Assembly (NCBI GenBank): GCA_046154965.1
Contig: JBJXDY010000114.1
Location: 166,454 to 230,453 of the forward strand
DNA from: DATKFM01 sp046154965
Lineage (GTDB): Bacteria > Pseudomonadota > Alphaproteobacteria > Dongiales > Dongiaceae
Direction of reading: 5' to 3'
DNA length: 64,000 bases
The position numbers and the translations under genes were made by a program. This document shows positions 26,231-34,086 of the stretch, in pieces. Each line of letters opens with the position of its first letter. Position 1 is the first letter of the stretch. The notes below the pieces were generated by a model, which saw only the letters and a list, made by a program, of their open reading frames with translations, ran no database searches and had not been told where the DNA came from.

Positions 26231-27058
26231 ATGCAGCGAGCGCCCGTCAAAATGACGCACTCCCCGACAATCGCGAAGTACCGAAGTCCGCTTGCCGCCC
26301 TGGCAGCGGGTGCGGCTATCTTTGCGCTGCCGGCACTTGCCCACGCAGAGTCTCTGACGCTCGATCTCGGCGAGCCGACAGTGACCGGCCGCATCGTGCA
26401 GATGGTGCTGCTGCTGACGGTGCTGAGCCTGGCGCCCTCGATCCTGCTGATGGTCACGTCTTTCACCCGGATCGTGGTGGTGCTTTCCCTGTTGCGCTCC
26501 GCTTTGGGCCTGCAGCAATCGCCGCCGAACGCGGTGTTGATCGGTCTCGCCATGTTCCTCACCGCCTTTGTCATGGCGCCGACCTTCGACGCCGTCTGGC
26601 GCGAGGGCGTGCAGCCGATGATGGATGGCACCATCACCGAGGAAGAAGGCATGATCCGCGCGGCAGAGCCGATCAAGGCCTTCATGGAACAGCATGTGCG
26701 GGAAAAAGACCTGGAACTCTTCATCGACATGGCCAACGAACAGCCAGCGACCGGCGAGGATCAGGCGACCATCCTGACCGATCCCGAGCCCGATGCCGCG
26801 CCGGTGGCCGAGATCTCGCTTCGCACATTGATCCCTGCCTATATGCTCTCGGAGCTGCGGCGCGCCTTCGAGATCGGTTTTCTTCTTTTCCTGCCCTTTC
26901 TTATCATCGATCTGGTCATCGCGGCGATCCTCACCTCCATGGGCATGATGATGCTGCCGCCGCTGGTGGTGTCCCTGCCCTTCAAGCTGATCTTCTTCGT
27001 GCTGGTGGATGGCTGGTGGCTGGTGGCAGGCAGCCTGGTCCGCAGCTACGCCACATGA
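26231..27058 (+). CDS. fliP: flagellar export gate protein FliP
   Basis: FliP is the main pore subunit of the export gate. It has a cleavable signal peptide (end ALAHAES), unusual among gate proteins but normal for FliP, then four membrane segments. Signatures are PSILLMVTSFTRIVVVLSLL, QSPPNAVLIGLAMFLTAFVM and IPAYMLSELRRAFEIGFLLF. At 275 residues it is typical. The start could be ATG 26231 or ATG 26252 (MTHSP); both leave an intact signal peptide. Confidence 0.96.
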   Translation: MQRAPVKMTHSPTIAKYRSPLAALAAGAAIFALPALAHAESLTLDLGEPTVTGRIVQMVLLLTVLSLAPSILLMVTSFTRIVVVLSLLRSALGLQQSPPNAVLIGLAMFLTAFVMAPTFDAVWREGVQPMMDGTITEEEGMIRAAEPIKAFMEQHVREKDLELFIDMANEQPATGEDQATILTDPEPDAAPVAEISLRTLIPAYMLSELRRAFEIGFLLFLPFLIIDLVIAAILTSMGMMMLPPLVVSLPFKLIFFVLVDGWWLVAGSLVRSYAT

Positions 27059-27068
27059 GCGGTGCCCC

Positions 27069-27353
27069 ATGGAAGCCATGAGCCTGATCCGCGCCGTCGC
27101 CGCCCTTGTACTGGTGCTAGGGTTGATCGGTGCCGCTGCCTGGGCCGCCAAGCGCTACGGCGCCGCGCGATTTGGCGGATTGACGCGCGGTAAGAGCGCG
27201 CGGTTGAAGGTTGTCGAGGTACTGGCGATCGATGCCCGCACCAAGCTGGTCCTGGTTCGCCAGGATGCGCAGGAGCATCTCCTGGTGATCGGGAGCGGTC
27301 AGGCAACAACCGTCAGTCGCGGGCCTGCCTCGCAGCCGGACGGCCCGGCATGA
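27069..27353 (+). CDS. fliO: flagellar export protein FliO
   Basis: FliO assists assembly of the FliP ring. The 94-residue protein has one N-terminal membrane helix (SLIRAVAALVLVLGLIGAAA) and the FliO cytoplasmic pattern LKVVEVLAIDARTKLVLVRQ with HLLVIGSG. ATG 27069 is chosen over the frame start at 27009, which lies inside fliP. The gene order fliP-fliO (rather than fliO-fliP) is noteworthy but not rare in alphaproteobacteria. It overlaps the next gene by four bases. Confidence 0.87.
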   Translation: MEAMSLIRAVAALVLVLGLIGAAAWAAKRYGAARFGGLTRGKSARLKVVEVLAIDARTKLVLVRQDAQEHLLVIGSGQATTVSRGPASQPDGPA

Positions 27354-27652
27354 CCGAGGCTCCCGCACCCAAGATCGCCGTCGCGCTGGAATACGAATTC
27401 GGCAACCGCAGCGCGCCGAAGATCGTCGCCACCGGCCAAGGCAAGATCGCCGAGCGCATTCTCGAGCTCGCCGCACTGCACGGTGTCCCCACCCGCCAGG
27501 ACGGCGCGCTCGCCAAGATGCTGTCGGTGGTCGACCTGGAGTCAGAGATCCCGCCCGAAGCGATGCTGGCGGTCGCGGAGATCATGGCGCAAATCTTCAT
27601 CATGAACCGGCGCATGGCCGAACAGCCCTACGGCCTGCGGCCGGCGCGATGA
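27350..27652 (+). CDS. FlhB C-domain-like protein (FlhX/YlqH type)
   Basis: A 100-residue protein resembling the C-terminal half of FlhB's cytoplasmic domain (KIAERILELAALHGVPTRQD, then LVDLESEIPPEAMLAVAEIM in near-family form). It has no membrane segments, and the NPTH cleavage motif is missing (NRSAPKIVATGQG occupies the matching region). Such FlhX-type proteins occur alone or next to a FliK-like gene; in Helicobacter FlhX can replace the FlhB C-terminal fragment. Its ATGA overlaps with fliO and the FliK-like gene mark it as part of the export operon. Confidence 0.85.
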   Translation: MTEAPAPKIAVALEYEFGNRSAPKIVATGQGKIAERILELAALHGVPTRQDGALAKMLSVVDLESEIPPEAMLAVAEIMAQIFIMNRRMAEQPYGLRPAR

Positions 27653-28965
27653 TCGATCCCGTCCTGCCAGCGGCCGTCATTCAGGCTCTCACCGGCAAGG
27701 CCGAGCGGCCGCCGATCGCAGTCTCGGTTGTCTCCGTGCCGAAAGCGCTCACAGCGCCCGCGCAACCGCGCGAGATCGGTGGAACCGTCACGCAAGCCTT
27801 AGCCGATGGTAACGCCGTGCTTCACACGGCGGCTGGCGACATTGCCATCAAGGCCCCTGTTGTGCTCGCAACCGGCCGCACGGCAACGCTGCTGCTGACG
27901 CCGACTTCAGCCGGCCTAGCCGCTGCCTTGCAGGTCAACGGCCCTGCGCCGCTGCCCGTGCAACCGCTAGATCTGCCTCAGGGCGCAGCGCCAAGCAACC
28001 CTGCTCCAGCAGCCAATCCCGCTATCGGCAACGCGCCAGCGCCTGGGACGCCGATCCGGCCAAATACGCCGTCGCCGCAAGCCGGCGGCCGCCCGATCGG
28101 CGATCAGACATCGCCATCGCCTGTTCCTTCGCGCAGTCTCCCCGGCGCGCAGCCTTTGCCGCCCCGGCCGGTACAGCTTCCTGCCGGCGAGCAACCTCTC
28201 CAGAATACCGCTGCGCCGCCGCCCCATGGATTTTCACCGGCGCCAACATCGACGCCGCGGCCGCAAGCACACCCCGGCCTCCGGGACGCGGCCCTGCTGC
28301 TCAGCCAGCTTGCCGTGCAGCTGCTCGATCAAACGCCGCCACCGACAGCGTCCGCGGTGACGCTGCCGGATTCGACAGAAGGGAAAGCCGCACCGGCGCC
28401 TGCAATGAACGTCGCCGCAGCGCCGATCGAAGCTCCGCGCGCCGACAACCGGCCGTTGCCGGCCGACACCGCCGGCTTGCTGATCGGCCTCACCGCTGCC
28501 GTCAGGCGCCCACTGTCACGGGCAGATGGCGACATCGGGGAACGAAGTGCCGACAACGACGGCGTCGCCGTGCCCGGCGAGGCCGTCTATCGCAGCTCCG
28601 GCAAGCTATCCGAGATCTCGGAAAACAGCTCCTGGCGGCAGTTCCCGGTCATGGACGACAGCCGCATCGTTCCGGTGTTTCTCGGGCGGCATCCGCCCGA
28701 AGAGAGCTCTGAGGACGCGCCGGATCCTTCCAGCGAAAGGGAGCCACCAGCGCGATTCACCGTCCGCTTTGATCTCCAGCATGCCGGATCGGTTCGCATC
28801 GATAGCGTGTATCGGGAGCGCCGGCTTGACATGCTGTTGACATTGGACGCCACGCCAGACAAGCAACTGCAGACGGTCCTTCGCGAACGCCTGGCGGCGC
28901 TAAGCGATGAGTTCGGTCTGTCGATATCGCTGAAAATCGGCGGATCGCGTCCGGCCGCAAGCTAG
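27649..28965 (+). CDS. second FliK-like hook-length-control-type protein
   Basis: This 438-residue protein has an N-terminal beta-rich segment (AVLHTAAGDIAIKAPVVLAT), a long Pro/Ala-rich middle (about 100-300) and a C-terminal Flg_hook-like domain (FTVRFDLQHAGSVRIDSVYR, then LLTLDATPDKQLQTVL and LSDEFGLSISLKI). The domain is diverged and lacks the NPSELG core of the FliK at 6748. It is paired with an FlhX-type gene, the same association as ylqG-ylqH in Bacillus, so the two products may act together in export switching. ATGA overlap shows co-translation. Confidence 0.75.
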   Translation: MIDPVLPAAVIQALTGKAERPPIAVSVVSVPKALTAPAQPREIGGTVTQALADGNAVLHTAAGDIAIKAPVVLATGRTATLLLTPTSAGLAAALQVNGPAPLPVQPLDLPQGAAPSNPAPAANPAIGNAPAPGTPIRPNTPSPQAGGRPIGDQTSPSPVPSRSLPGAQPLPPRPVQLPAGEQPLQNTAAPPPHGFSPAPTSTPRPQAHPGLRDAALLLSQLAVQLLDQTPPPTASAVTLPDSTEGKAAPAPAMNVAAAPIEAPRADNRPLPADTAGLLIGLTAAVRRPLSRADGDIGERSADNDGVAVPGEAVYRSSGKLSEISENSSWRQFPVMDDSRIVPVFLGRHPPEESSEDAPDPSSEREPPARFTVRFDLQHAGSVRIDSVYRERRLDMLLTLDATPDKQLQTVLRERLAALSDEFGLSISLKIGGSRPAAS

Positions 28966-28970
28966 AGCCG

Positions 28971-29372
28971 CTATTTGGCCTGGATAATCCGCTGGGCGAT
29001 CTCGTCCAGGCGCGTATCGTCACGGCGCTTTTCCGCCGCCTCAATCTCCAGCCGCTGGCGCTCGCGCACGAACTCCATCTTCTTGCACTCGCCGAAGGCG
29101 TCCAAGAGTTCGTCCCGCGACATCGCCAGCTTCTTCTCGAGATTCGGCAGCTGCGTCAGGATGCGCTGGCGCTGAAGACTCAGGCTGCGCAGATATGTGC
29201 CGGCCGCAAAGCCGAAATCGTCGCCGAACGACGCCTGCTCCTCGGCCGAAGCCAGGTCCGAAAGCTGCTGGTTCGCTTCATCCAACTGGGCCGTCGCGGC
29301 GTTGACGGCCTGGCTCGCGGTATCGCGCTGGGCACGGGCCGCCTTGAGAAGGGTTTCGAACGTGTTCGCCAT
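28971..29372 (-). CDS. fliJ: FliJ-like flagellar export coiled-coil protein
   Basis: FliJ is the central stalk-like coiled coil of the FliI ATPase ring. The 133-residue protein is helical throughout with heptads (VNAATAQLDEANQQLSDLAS, MEFVRERQRLEIEAAEKRRD), has no membrane segment and matches FliJ in length. It is the last gene of a minus-strand unit flgB-flgC-fliE-fliQ-chpT-like-fliJ, rather than the usual partner position behind fliI, which lies on the other strand 2.4 kb away. Confidence 0.8.
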   Translation of the reverse strand: MANTFETLLKAARAQRDTASQAVNAATAQLDEANQQLSDLASAEEQASFGDDFGFAAGTYLRSLSLQRQRILTQLPNLEKKLAMSRDELLDAFGECKKMEFVRERQRLEIEAAEKRRDDTRLDEIAQRIIQAK

Positions 29373-29390
29373 GGGCTGCTCTCGGGTTTC

Positions 29391-30140
29391 TTAGTTGCCG
29401 ATATCGTCATCGTGATTCGAGGCATTCACATCGACCTCGGGGCGCGGCAGCAGGATCGTTGCCGCAATCCGGTGCGGATCCAGCGTCACGGCAAAACCGA
29501 TGCCACTGTGACGCGCGATCTGCCCGGCCAGGTAAGGATGGATCGTCTGCTCGTCCAAATAGGCGATGCGCACATCGCTCTGCAGCGTCCGGCATTTGGC
29601 GGCCGACAGCGGGATTAGCCGCCCAGACCCCACCACCTGGAACTCCGAGGGGTTGCGCTCATCGTCGCCCGCCGGGCGAACGGCGATCGTGCCGCGCATG
29701 CCCAGGCATTCGGCGACGACCAGGACGCCATTGAGCAGGACGCGCGCGGCCGCCCGGTCCACGGCCTGACCCTTGGCCATGCCCGATGTCGGATCCCAGT
29801 CGACGGTCACCTGGCCGCCGGCGAAGAAGGCGATGGTCATGGCCCGAAGGTCGCGGATCCCGATCGGTGTGGAATCCTCATCGGATCCGTAGGCCAGGCG
29901 GAAGAACATCATGCGGTCGAAGATGCTGGCGCAGTCGCCATCCAGGCGCCGCGTCGCATCCGCCATCCCGCCGGCACGCAGGGCGCCGCTATCGGACATC
30001 GAGCGGATCGTCTCCACGCCGTTTGCCATCGCTCCCAGGGGGCCGATCAGGCTTTGGCAGACGCGGGAACTGATGAGTTCGGCAAGTTTCAGGCGTTCGC
30101 TTGCGGCTGCCGCGCCGCCGTCGCTCGAATTGTACATCAC
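29391..30140 (-). CDS. ChpT-like histidine phosphotransferase lacking the phospho-acceptor His
   Basis: This 249-residue protein matches the ChpT family, which in Caulobacter passes phosphate from CckA to CtrA and CpdR. The dimerisation helices (KLAELISSRVCQSLIGPLGA) and HATPase-like C-domain (GRGLI-type turn replaced by VVGSGRLIPL) are recognisable. At the place of the family's R-x-C-H-D it reads R26-V-C28-Q29-S30, so the His that carries phosphate is Gln and the next Asp is Ser. The codon is CAA, clearly read on the minus strand. It cannot act as a normal phosphotransferase and may bind a receiver without phosphorylation. It is co-transcribed with fliQ and fliJ. Confidence 0.83.
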   Translation of the reverse strand: MMYNSSDGGAAAASERLKLAELISSRVCQSLIGPLGAMANGVETIRSMSDSGALRAGGMADATRRLDGDCASIFDRMMFFRLAYGSDEDSTPIGIRDLRAMTIAFFAGGQVTVDWDPTSGMAKGQAVDRAAARVLLNGVLVVAECLGMRGTIAVRPAGDDERNPSEFQVVGSGRLIPLSAAKCRTLQSDVRIAYLDEQTIHPYLAGQIARHSGIGFAVTLDPHRIAATILLPRPEVDVNASNHDDDIGN

Positions 30141-30163
30141 TGACTGCTTCCGTTTTTTGTTAC

Positions 30164-30430
30164 TTAGTCAATTGATTGGATGAGGCTCATCAGGCGCTCC
30201 GTATAATCGCCAAGGGTCGCGATCATGAAGGGGAGCATCAGAACGCTGCCGACCGCGACAGCCACGATTTTCGGCACGAAGACGAGCGTGCTTTCTTGGA
30301 TTTGCGTCAAAGCTTGAAGAAAGCCGATGCCGAGGCCGACGATCAGTGCGATTGCCAGCGCCGGCCCCGAGATCAGCAGCGCGACCCACATCCCATCGCG
30401 CGTGATCTCGATGATATCTGCTTCTGTCAT
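30164..30430 (-). CDS. fliQ: flagellar export gate protein FliQ
   Basis: FliQ is the small gate subunit with two membrane helices. At 88 residues it shows the family pattern MTEADIIEITRDGMWVALLI, GLGIGFLQALTQIQESTLVF, then PFMIATLGDYTERLM. It lies in the minus-strand run after fliE and directly upstream of the ChpT-like gene. Confidence 0.95.
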   Translation of the reverse strand: MTEADIIEITRDGMWVALLISGPALAIALIVGLGIGFLQALTQIQESTLVFVPKIVAVAVGSVLMLPFMIATLGDYTERLMSLIQSID

Positions 30431-30481
30431 ACTTTCTACTCGGGTTCATTCTGAACTTTTCAATTGCCCGCGCTACGATCG

Positions 30482-30796
30482 TCAGATCGGCATGCGCATG
30501 ATTTCCTGGTAAGCCTGGATGACTTTGTCGCGGACGGAGATTGCCGTCTGCAGAGTCACCTCGGCATTGTTGACGGCGAGCACCACGTCGCGGATATCCA
30601 CATTGCCGGCGACGCCGTTGATCGATTGCTGTTCGCTTGCCTTCAGGCTCTGGATCGCCGATTGGGTGGCGTCCTTGAGCGAGGTGGCAAAGGAACCATT
30701 CGTCGCGCCGCCCGCATTGCCGACCTGCGTACCCTGTCGGATGCCAAGTTCCCGGTAGGCATTGATCGCATTTGCACTGGGCGTAATCGTCGTCAT
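30482..30796 (-). CDS. fliE: flagellar basal-body/hook adaptor protein FliE
   Basis: FliE joins the MS ring to the proximal rod. The 104-residue protein has the conserved C-terminal helices (ILAVNNAEVTLQTAISVRDK in near form, then VIQAYQEIMRMPI). It follows flgB-flgC in the classical flgB-flgC-fliE order on the minus strand. Confidence 0.95.
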   Translation of the reverse strand: MTTITPSANAINAYRELGIRQGTQVGNAGGATNGSFATSLKDATQSAIQSLKASEQQSINGVAGNVDIRDVVLAVNNAEVTLQTAISVRDKVIQAYQEIMRMPI

Positions 30797-30827
30797 GATC
30801 TTTGGGCTCCCACGCCCGGCCTAGAGA

Positions 30828-31241
30828 CTAAGAACGAAGCAGTTCGACGGTGCGCAGGACGAGCGATTTGGCCTGATCGATCATCTGCACATTGGCTTCA
30901 TAGGAACGCTGCGCCTCGCGCATATCCGCAAGTTCCATCAGCACATTCACGTTCGGCAGCTTCACATTGCCTTCCGCATCGGCAGCGGGATTTGACGGAT
31001 CGTGGGTCAGGCGGAAAGCCGACGGATCCTCGCCGATCTTGCGCACGACGACCCGTTCCGCCTGGGAGACCTTGTCCAGTACGTTGGCGAAGGAGATCGT
31101 CTTCCGGCGATAGGGATCGCCGCCGGGAACCTCCGACGTCGACGACGCATTCGCCAGATTCTCCGAGATCACCCGCAGCCGCGTGCCCTGTGCCCGCATG
31201 GCCGAGGCCGACACATTCATCGAACCGAGAATTTCCTTCAT
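30828..31241 (-). CDS. flgC: flagellar proximal rod protein FlgC
   Basis: FlgC is a proximal-rod subunit. Its N-terminus has the rod motif (MNVSASAMRAQGTRLRVISE then NLANASSTSEVPGGDPYRRK) and its C-terminus the matching helix (EANVQMIDQAKSLVLRTVEL). At 137 residues it is normal. It is the second gene of flgB-flgC-fliE-fliQ. Confidence 0.96.
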   Translation of the reverse strand: MKEILGSMNVSASAMRAQGTRLRVISENLANASSTSEVPGGDPYRRKTISFANVLDKVSQAERVVVRKIGEDPSAFRLTHDPSNPAADAEGNVKLPNVNVLMELADMREAQRSYEANVQMIDQAKSLVLRTVELLRS

Positions 31242-31265
31242 CGCTTCATCTCCTCGAACGCGCCG

Positions 31266-31670
31266 CTAGCCGCGATTGCTGCCGAGCGCGAGTTTCATCA
31301 TGCCCATGTATTTGCGGTAGAGCTCCGTCGCCATCTGATATTTCGCCTGCGTCGACGAGGCTTCCATCATCTGCTGCTCCAGCACGACGCTGTTGCCATC
31401 GGGCGAGATTTCCCAGGGAACGATCGGCTTTTCCTTGGCCGGCGCCGCAGCACCTTTCGTCACGCCGAAATGCGACGGCGAGGTCGCGGCCACTTCCACC
31501 GGCTGGACGCCGTTCATGACCGACTGGAATTCCGGTGCGGCCAGATCCATCGCCTGATAGCCAGGCGTGTTGGCATTTGCGATGTTCTTGGCCAGCGTCT
31601 CCTGACGCTGACCGAGATATCGCAACTGTTTGTCAACCACGCGGAACAGGCTGATCGAGTCTAGGTTCAT
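31266..31670 (-). CDS. flgB: flagellar proximal rod protein FlgB
   Basis: FlgB is a proximal-rod subunit with the motif QRQETLAKNIANANTPGYQA near its N-terminus and the C-terminal ELYRKYMGMMKLAL. The start at 31670 (MNLDSISLFRVVDKQ) gives 134 residues, the family size; the frame running to 31937 is a non-coding extension. It heads the minus-strand rod/export operon and is divergent from fliI across 123 bases. Confidence 0.95.
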   Translation of the reverse strand: MNLDSISLFRVVDKQLRYLGQRQETLAKNIANANTPGYQAMDLAAPEFQSVMNGVQPVEVAATSPSHFGVTKGAAAPAKEKPIVPWEISPDGNSVVLEQQMMEASSTQAKYQMATELYRKYMGMMKLALGSNRG

Positions 31671-31793
31671 GGACCTGCGGCCCCTCTTGATACCATCCGG
31701 TTTTGCCATCGGGCGATTAAGGCGGGGTTGTAGAATTACCTCCGGCCAATCGGGCGAAACCGGCAGGAAAACCGGCTCGCATACCTCTAGGTC

Positions 31794-33161
31794 ATGGCAA
31801 GACAGCGCGCCGCGGCCGGTCCTTCGCGACTGGCGCAGGCTATTACCGAAATCGAAAGGATCCCCGCCACTCGCCTCAGCGGCGAGGTGAAGGGCGCCTA
31901 CGGCATTACCATCGAGGTCGACGGTCTCGAGCGGCATCTGGCCGTGGGCGATCGCTGCACGGTGGAAACGCGCCGTGGCGATCCCCTGCTCTGCGAGGTC
32001 ATCGGCGTCCGCGATGGCCGCGGCCTGCTCATGTCCTATAAGGATTTAGGGGGTGTGGGTGTCGGCTGCCCGATCACCCTGCAAGCCGATGGCATCGCCG
32101 TCCGTCCCGGCCATGGCTGGCTCGGCCGGCTGATCAATGGGCTGGGCGAGGCCATCGACGGCAAGGGTCCCGTGCCCGCGGGCCCCGCTCTCTACCCCCT
32201 GAAAGGCATGCCGCCGGCCGCTTACTTCCGCCGCCGGGTCGGCCCCAAGCTGGATGTGGGCATCCGGGCCATGAACTCCCTGCTCAATCTCTGCAGCGGC
32301 CAGCGTGTCGGCATCTTCGCCGGCTCCGGCGTGGGCAAATCCACCATGCTGGGCATGTTGGCCCGTTACTGCGCCGCCGATGTGGTTGTCATCGGGCTGA
32401 TCGGCGAGCGCGGCCGCGAGGTGCAGGAATTCCTCGCCGACGAACTTGGTGAAGAAGGCCTTAAGCGCAGCGTCGTCATCGTCTCCACGTCGGACGAGCC
32501 GCCGCTGATGCGCCGCCTTGCCGCCTACATGACCCTGACGGTCGCCGAGTACTTCCGCGACCAGGGCCAGCAGGTGCTGCTGCTGATGGATAGCGTCACC
32601 CGCTTTGCCATGGCGCAGCGCGAAATCGGCCTCGCCGCCGGCGAGCCGCCAACGACGAAGGGATATACGCCCTCGGTCTTCGCGGAGCTGCCGCGGCTGC
32701 TGGAACGGGCCGGCCCAGGCGTCGCCGATAGTGGCGATGTTACCGGCGTGTTTACCGTGCTCGTCGATGGCGACGATCACAACGAACCGATTGCCGACGC
32801 CGTGCGCGGCATTCTCGACGGTCACCTGGTGTTGGACCGCAGCATCGCCGAGCGCGGCCGCTATCCCGCCATCAATCCGCTCAAGAGCATTTCCCGCGCC
32901 ATGCCCGGCTGCAATACCGAGGACGAAACCCTGATGGTGCGGCGTACGCGCCAGCTGCTCTCAACCTATGAGGATATGGCCGATCTCATCCGCATCGGCG
33001 CCTACCGCAAGGGCACCGACCCCAAGGTGGATGAAGCCATCCAGCATTTCGATAAAATTGAATCTTTCCTGGCGCAGCGCCGGGACGAACGCTCCAGCCT
33101 GGAAGAAAGCCGGGCCCTACTGGCCGAAGCCATCATGCCGGCGCCGGCACCGTCGGCGTAA
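31794..33161 (+). CDS. fliI: flagellum-specific ATPase FliI
   Basis: FliI is the export ATPase. The 455-residue protein contains the Walker A loop GSGVGKST, the switch region IGLIGERGREVQEFLADELG, Walker B QVLLLMDSVTRFAMAQREI, and the C-terminal helical domain. All catalytic motifs look intact. It is followed, overlapping by its last base, by a reading frame that leads into the lytic transglycosylase gene. Partner genes fliH (25106) and fliJ (28971) lie in other transcription units. Confidence 0.97.
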   Translation: MARQRAAAGPSRLAQAITEIERIPATRLSGEVKGAYGITIEVDGLERHLAVGDRCTVETRRGDPLLCEVIGVRDGRGLLMSYKDLGGVGVGCPITLQADGIAVRPGHGWLGRLINGLGEAIDGKGPVPAGPALYPLKGMPPAAYFRRRVGPKLDVGIRAMNSLLNLCSGQRVGIFAGSGVGKSTMLGMLARYCAADVVVIGLIGERGREVQEFLADELGEEGLKRSVVIVSTSDEPPLMRRLAAYMTLTVAEYFRDQGQQVLLLMDSVTRFAMAQREIGLAAGEPPTTKGYTPSVFAELPRLLERAGPGVADSGDVTGVFTVLVDGDDHNEPIADAVRGILDGHLVLDRSIAERGRYPAINPLKSISRAMPGCNTEDETLMVRRTRQLLSTYEDMADLIRIGAYRKGTDPKVDEAIQHFDKIESFLAQRRDERSSLEESRALLAEAIMPAPAPSA

Positions 33162-33164
33162 TGC

Positions 33165-33179
33165 TTAACGCATCCTTAA
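33165..33179. promoter_or_regulatory. perfect CtrA-type box TTAA-N7-TTAA
   Basis: TTAACGCATCCTTAA has exactly the 7-base spacing of the Caulobacter CtrA consensus. It sits just after the fliI stop and only 15-29 bases before the chosen start of the lytic transglycosylase gene, and its right half runs into that gene's ribosome site (AAGGAAGG, 33178-33185). Such a place suits repression better than activation, or chance. Confidence 0.4.
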
Positions 33180-33193
33180 GGAAGGCAATGCCC

Positions 33194-34015
33194 ATGAGAA
33201 CCCCCCTTCTCACGTTGCTGCTGACCACGGCATTTGTGACACCCGCCTGGGCCGCGCCGGACACCAAACCGCAGGCAACAGCGGCCGGTGTACTCGCGGA
33301 CAACGAAGTCTGCCTGCAACACATCGCCGATACAGAACAGTCCCACGGCATTCCCCAGGGCTTGCTGGCCGCTATCGGCCTGACGGAGTCCGGCCGCGTT
33401 GTGTCGCGCAAGCGCACGGTGTGGCCCTGGACGGTCAATGCCGAGGGCGCCGGGCATTACTTCGAGACCAAGGAAGACGCCATCGCCTTTGTCGAAGAGC
33501 AGCAGGCCGACGGCGTCGCCTCGATCGATGTCGGCTGTATGCAGATCAATCTGAAGCACCATCCGGACGCCTTTGCGGATCTCGAGGATGCTTTCGATCC
33601 CGCGACCAACATCGAATACAGTGCGGAATTCCTCACCTCTCTGAAAGGCGAAGTAAGAACCTGGATCAAGGCGGTGCGGCGCTATCACTCAGCCACACCG
33701 GAAAAGGGCGAGGCCTATGGCGAGCGGGTCATGGCCAACTGGGACGCCGCCAAGAGCGGCGACCTGCTGGTGGCTGCGGTAGACGATGCCGCCGGCGCCG
33801 AAGCGGCCGACGAAAGCAAGCCCAAGTCCAAGCCGAAGAAAGCCGTGGTCGCCGCCAACGCCATTCCCGTGCTGATCAAGCTCTACACGCCGCTGTCGGT
33901 GCAGATCGGCAGCAGCGCCCGGCCTGCCTCCGCGATCATCGCTTCGACGGGTACGAACTACGCGCCCAAGGTGGTCTCCGGCATGACCGGCTTGTCGCTG
34001 CAGGATTACCGCTAG
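33194..34015 (+). CDS. secreted lytic transglycosylase (SLT domain)
   Basis: This 273-residue protein has a clear Sec signal peptide (MRTPLLTLLLTTAFVTPAWA) and an SLT-type domain: GLLAAIGLTESGR holds the catalytic Glu, followed by VGCMQINLKHHPDAF, the goose-lysozyme-like second motif. A basic Lys-rich linker and a C-terminal tail follow. The start at 33194 is preferred over 33161 and 33188, because AAGGAAGG lies 8 bases upstream. Because FlgJ here lacks a muramidase domain, this enzyme probably opens peptidoglycan for rod passage; that is inference from context. Confidence 0.88.
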   Translation: MRTPLLTLLLTTAFVTPAWAAPDTKPQATAAGVLADNEVCLQHIADTEQSHGIPQGLLAAIGLTESGRVVSRKRTVWPWTVNAEGAGHYFETKEDAIAFVEEQQADGVASIDVGCMQINLKHHPDAFADLEDAFDPATNIEYSAEFLTSLKGEVRTWIKAVRRYHSATPEKGEAYGERVMANWDAAKSGDLLVAAVDDAAGAEAADESKPKSKPKKAVVAANAIPVLIKLYTPLSVQIGSSARPASAIIASTGTNYAPKVVSGMTGLSLQDYR

Positions 34016-34036
34016 CCGCGGAGATCGATCCAAAGG

Positions 34037-34065
34037 AAAAGGGCCGCAAGTTGCGGCCCTTTTTG
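34037..34065. terminator. bidirectional intrinsic terminator
   Basis: GGGCCGC-AAGTT-GCGGCCC is flanked by AAAA on the left and TTTTT on the right. It lies between the convergent lytic transglycosylase and FliL-like genes and should stop transcription in both directions. Confidence 0.88.
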
Positions 34066-34086
34066 TTCATGTCGATGGCGCGCTGC

